Source: Streptomyces longwoodensis
Lineage (GTDB): Bacteria > Actinomycetota > Actinomycetes > Streptomycetales > Streptomycetaceae
NCBI RefSeq assembly: GCF_001514125.1
Contig: NZ_KQ948549.1
Location: forward strand, 1-64,000
Direction: 5' to 3'
DNA: 64,000 bases
The translations under genes were made by a program, and so were the position numbers. Below, one piece after another: positions 61,470 to 64,000 of this stretch. Under the pieces are notes generated by a model. The model saw only the letters and a list, made by a program, of their open reading frames with translations. It was not told the DNA's origin and did no database searches. Within the stretch, counting starts at the first letter, position 1; each line of letters starts with the position of its first letter.

Positions 61470-62269
61470 TCACGCCGCCAGGCGGTCGTCCTCCGGGGCC
61501 GTGGCGTCCAGTTCGGCCACGAACTGCTTCAGCCAGGCCCGGAACCGCGGCCCCAGGTCCTCGCGCGCGCAGGCCAGCCGCACCACCGTGCGCAGGTAGT
61601 CCGCCTTGTCGCCGGTGTCGTAGCGCAGACCAGCGTCTCCATCAGTCCGGTGACCCGCACGACCCCGTCCTCGCCGGACGGCCCGACGGCCGCGCAGCCG
61701 TAGAGGTGGACCTGCTCCGGCGGCACCTCCATGAGCGCGACCACGCAGCCCCCGTACCGGCCGCGCACCTCCAGCATCCGGCTCAGCAGCGTCTCGCGCG
61801 GGTCGATGAGGTCGTCGCCGAGCAGCACCGCGAACGGCTGGTCGCCCACGTGGTGGCGCGCACACAGCACGGCGTGCCCGAGGCCCAGTGGGTCGCCCTG
61901 CCGGACGTGGTGGATGTCGGCCAGCCGGGCCGGGTCGCGCACCGCGTCCAGCCGCGCGGTGTCGCCCTTGGCCGCGAGCGCCTGCTCCAGTTCGAAGGCG
62001 TGGTCGAAGTGGTCCTCGATGGCCCGCTTGTGCCGGCCGGTGACCATGAGGACGTCGTCCAGGCCGGCCGCCGCGGCCTCCTCGACGACGTACTGGATGG
62101 CCGGCTTGTCGACGACGGGCAGCATCTCCTTCGGTGTCGCCTTGGTCGCGGGCAGGAAACGGGTGCCCAGCCCGGCGGCCGGGACCACCGCCTTGCGTAC
62201 CGCGGCGACGGGCGGCACGGGTGCGGGCGGGGGAGTCGGGGAGGAGTGGGGGGCGGTCATGCGCGCCAT
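61470..62269 (-). pseudogene. galU: galU (UTP-glucose-1-phosphate uridylyltransferase) broken by internal deletion
   Basis: The N-terminal ~200 residues are a normal GalU: VRKAVVPAAGLGTRFLPATK, EMLPVVDKPAIQYVVEEA, GLGHAVLCARHHVG, FAVLLGDDLID, HLYGCAAV. After VTGLMET the frame breaks at about 61631-61640, and the GalU C-terminus (GLRYDTGDKADYLRTVVRLACAREDLGP) resumes in another frame. About 65 residues including the EKP motif that normally follows and GEIQLTDAL are absent. The product would lack essential active-site parts. A second, intact galU elsewhere is expected. Confidence 0.85.
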
Positions 62270-62601
62270 GCTGGCGCGGACACATGGGAGTGGCCCGGGA
62301 GCCGCCTCGGAGAACCCTGTGGGGGGGGGAGGGCGGGAACCCCGGAAGCGGTCCCCGTAAGAGGAGGTTCTGTGTGCCGTTTCCCTTTGTGTGCGCACAA
62401 GTTGGCGCACGTCGCCCAGCGTCTCGTGCCCGGTCCGGAACACACGGGGCGCGGCGCACGTTGACCCTCCGGGCGGCGAAGGGCGTGGCCGGGGCCGTGG
62501 GCCGGTCCACCACGAGCCGGTAGGCTGCCCGGGGGCGTCGTCCGGGGGCACGGCGGCCCACGTCGGCACCACGCACAGCGCAGGGAAACGGGAGGAACCG
62601 G
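62270..62601. other. Divergent spacer upstream of broken galU and DedA
   Basis: 332 bp between the galU remnant and the DedA gene. It holds a perfect palindrome TGTGCGCACA (62390-62399), a run of nine G near 62323-62331 and several GTGTG words. Candidate regulatory DNA; no gene. Confidence 0.5.
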
Positions 62602-63261
62602 GTGCACGTCCAGGAGTGGCTCGACACGGTGCCCGCGGTCGCCGTCTACGCGGTGGTGGGGCTGGTCATCGGCCTGGAGAGCCTGGGCATCCCGCTGCCG
62701 GGCGAGATCATCCTGGTCTCGGCGGCCCTGATGGCCTCCCAGCACGGCGACATCAACCCGGTGATCCTCGGCACCTGCGCCACGGTGGGTGCCGTGGTCG
62801 GCGACTCCATCGGCTACGCCATCGGCCGCAAGGGCGGCCGGCCCCTGCTGGCCTGGCTGGGGCGGAAGTTCCCACGGCACTTCGGTGAGGGACACGTCGC
62901 CACGGCCGAGCGGTCCTTCGAGAAGTGGGGCATGTGGGCCGTCTTCTTCGGCCGGTTCATCGCCCTGCTGCGCATCTTCGCCGGCCCGCTCGCGGGCGTC
63001 CTGCACATGCCGTACTGGAAGTTCCTCATCGCCAACGTGCTGGGCGGCATCGTCTGGGCCGGCGGTACGACGGCGGTCATCTACTCCGTGGGCGTCGTCG
63101 CCGAGTCCTGGCTGAAGCGCTTCTCCTGGCTGGGCCTGGTGCTCGCGGTGCTGATCGGTCTGACGTCGATGCTGGTGATCAAGCGCAAGGCGAAGAAGGC
63201 CCAGGCGACGGCGGCGGCCGAACCGGCGGCGGAGCCGGAGCCGGTGACCGCGGGCGAGTGA
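62602..63261 (+). CDS. DedA-family membrane protein
   Basis: 219 aa from GTG 62602 with GGGAGGAA upstream. The DedA core is clear: GLESLGIPLPGEIILVSAALMA, GRKGGRPLLAWLGRKFP, FFGRFIALLRIFAGPLAGVLHMPYWKFLIAN. DedA proteins help translocate lipid carriers such as undecaprenyl phosphate in other bacteria. The final ~30 residues are A/E/P-rich. Its stop codon lies inside a 29-bp tandem duplication. Confidence 0.92.
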   Translation: MHVQEWLDTVPAVAVYAVVGLVIGLESLGIPLPGEIILVSAALMASQHGDINPVILGTCATVGAVVGDSIGYAIGRKGGRPLLAWLGRKFPRHFGEGHVATAERSFEKWGMWAVFFGRFIALLRIFAGPLAGVLHMPYWKFLIANVLGGIVWAGGTTAVIYSVGVVAESWLKRFSWLGLVLAVLIGLTSMLVIKRKAKKAQATAAAEPAAEPEPVTAGE

Positions 63262-63302
63262 CGGGCCCCGGCCTGACCGCGGGCGGGTGACAGGCACCGG
63301 CC
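63245..63302. repeat. 29-bp tandem duplication spanning the DedA stop codon
   Basis: 63245-63273 is repeated at 63274-63302 with three mismatches. The first copy contains the DedA stop codon (63259-63261), and the second contains its duplicate (63288-63290). Confidence 0.88.
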
Positions 63303-63383
63303 CGGCGGTGTTCGGCCCGGCCATGTGCGGCCGACCGTGTGCGATCCGGCAGTCAGCCGGGCGGCCGTCTCCGGCCCGGCCTC

Positions 63384-63911
63384 CTAGGCGTGGACCTCCT
63401 TGTGGGCCTTCGCCAGCTCCGCGTACATCGTGCCGTTCAAGGTCACGCCCTGGCGCTCCTCCTCGGTCAGCTCCCGCTTGACCTTCGCGGGCACGCCCGC
63501 GACCAGGGACCCCGGCGGCACCCGCATGCCCTGCGGCACCAGCGCCTGGGCCGCGACCAGCGAACCGGCACCGATCACCGCGCCGTTCAGGACGGTCGCG
63601 CCCATGCCGACGAGGCAGTCGTCCTCCACGGTCGCCCCGTGCACCACGGCGTTGTGCCCGACCGACACGCGCTCCCCGACGGTGACCGGGAAGCCGGGGT
63701 CGGCGTGCAGGGTGCAGTTGTCCTGGATGTTGCTGTGCGCGCCGACGGAGATCCGCTCCACGTCGCCGCGCAGGACGGCGCCGTACCAGACGCTCGCCCC
63801 CGCCCCGAGCGTCACGTCCCCGATCACCGTGGACCCCGGTGCCACGAACGCCTCCGGGTCGATCGCCGGCTCCCGGCCCGCGATGCCCTTGATCAGCGGC
63901 TGGTCCGTCAT
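63384..63911 (-). CDS. Gamma-carbonic-anhydrase-like hexapeptide protein
   Basis: 175 aa from ATG 63911, with AGGAGG upstream. A left-handed beta-helix of hexapeptide repeats (VIGDVTLGAGASVWYGAVLRGDVERISVGAHSNIQDNCTLHADPG) with H residues at QDNCTLH and VGHNAVVHG matching the metal ligands of gamma carbonic anhydrases and PaaY/YrdA proteins. Many members have no proven anhydrase activity. It is convergent with DedA. Confidence 0.9.
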   Translation of the reverse strand: MTDQPLIKGIAGREPAIDPEAFVAPGSTVIGDVTLGAGASVWYGAVLRGDVERISVGAHSNIQDNCTLHADPGFPVTVGERVSVGHNAVVHGATVEDDCLVGMGATVLNGAVIGAGSLVAAQALVPQGMRVPPGSLVAGVPAKVKRELTEEERQGVTLNGTMYAELAKAHKEVHA

Positions 63912-64000
63912 CGTCGCCTCCTGCTGCTCGTCCTGCCCGGCACCGTAGCCCACCCGGTGGGGTGAAGATCACAGGCCCTCGGCCCGATGGCGCCGGTACC

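Overview
The window is chromosomal DNA of a high-G+C actinomycete, almost certainly a Streptomyces. The supporting signs are very high G+C with strong third-position bias, frequent GTG starts, Tat-type lipoprotein signals, TANNNT -10 boxes placed right before start codons, and many regulator/enzyme pairs. From memory, gene content and order match the S. coelicolor region running downward from about SCO1389 (cardiolipin synthase) past SCO1343 (ung); this was not checked by a search. I see no tRNA, rRNA, CRISPR array, prophage or complete insertion sequence. The only mobile-element trace is a 159-bp MITE-like inverted repeat.

Region 1 (1-14.7 kb) is a conserved actinobacterial core cluster: cardiolipin synthase, a nucleotidyltransferase fused to a degenerate phosphomannomutase, DUF881 / small basic protein / DUF881 (relatives of Firmicutes YlxW and YlxX), a GarA-type FHA protein, two MerR-type regulators around a DUF151 nuclease-like protein, DNA polymerase IV, a PRC-barrel protein, and gcvP behind a tandem glycine riboswitch. 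From memory the order parallels Mycobacterium tuberculosis Rv1822-Rv1832.

Region 2 (14.7-24 kb) holds an APC transporter and a xylan/xylo-oligosaccharide unit: ABC sugar-binding lipoprotein, two permeases, GH10 xylanase and a convergent LacI regulator, with a promoter and a CGAAA-N-TTTCG operator in front. The MITE and a 30-bp tandem array follow, then two small unrecognised genes.

Region 3 (24-46 kb) is a mosaic of metabolism and regulation: GCS2-type ligase, CPBP protease homologue, PhzF, an atypical epimerase, PadR, Clp-N protein, two EamA exporters (one beside a LysR gene), a MocR regulator divergent from a flavin split-barrel protein, a Rieske lipoprotein, a HipA-like kinase coupled to DUF3037, two SDR reductases, a peptide-binding lipoprotein, uracil-DNA glycosylase and small proteins.

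Region 4 (46-64 kb) contains Lnt, an orphan FtsX-type permease next to a frameshifted remnant, a CPT-like kinase, a 59-aa protein too short for routine ORF lists, UppP, HxlR divergent from a thiolase, TVP38 and DedA membrane proteins, an AlkD-like protein, a spermidine-synthase-fold protein, MFS, a thioesterase, a galU copy broken by an internal deletion, and a gamma-carbonic-anhydrase-like protein.

Three non-gene themes recur: short tandem arrays just downstream of stop codons, several of which duplicate the stop codon itself; convergent genes whose 3' ends overlap; and genes with the -10 box placed for leaderless transcription.
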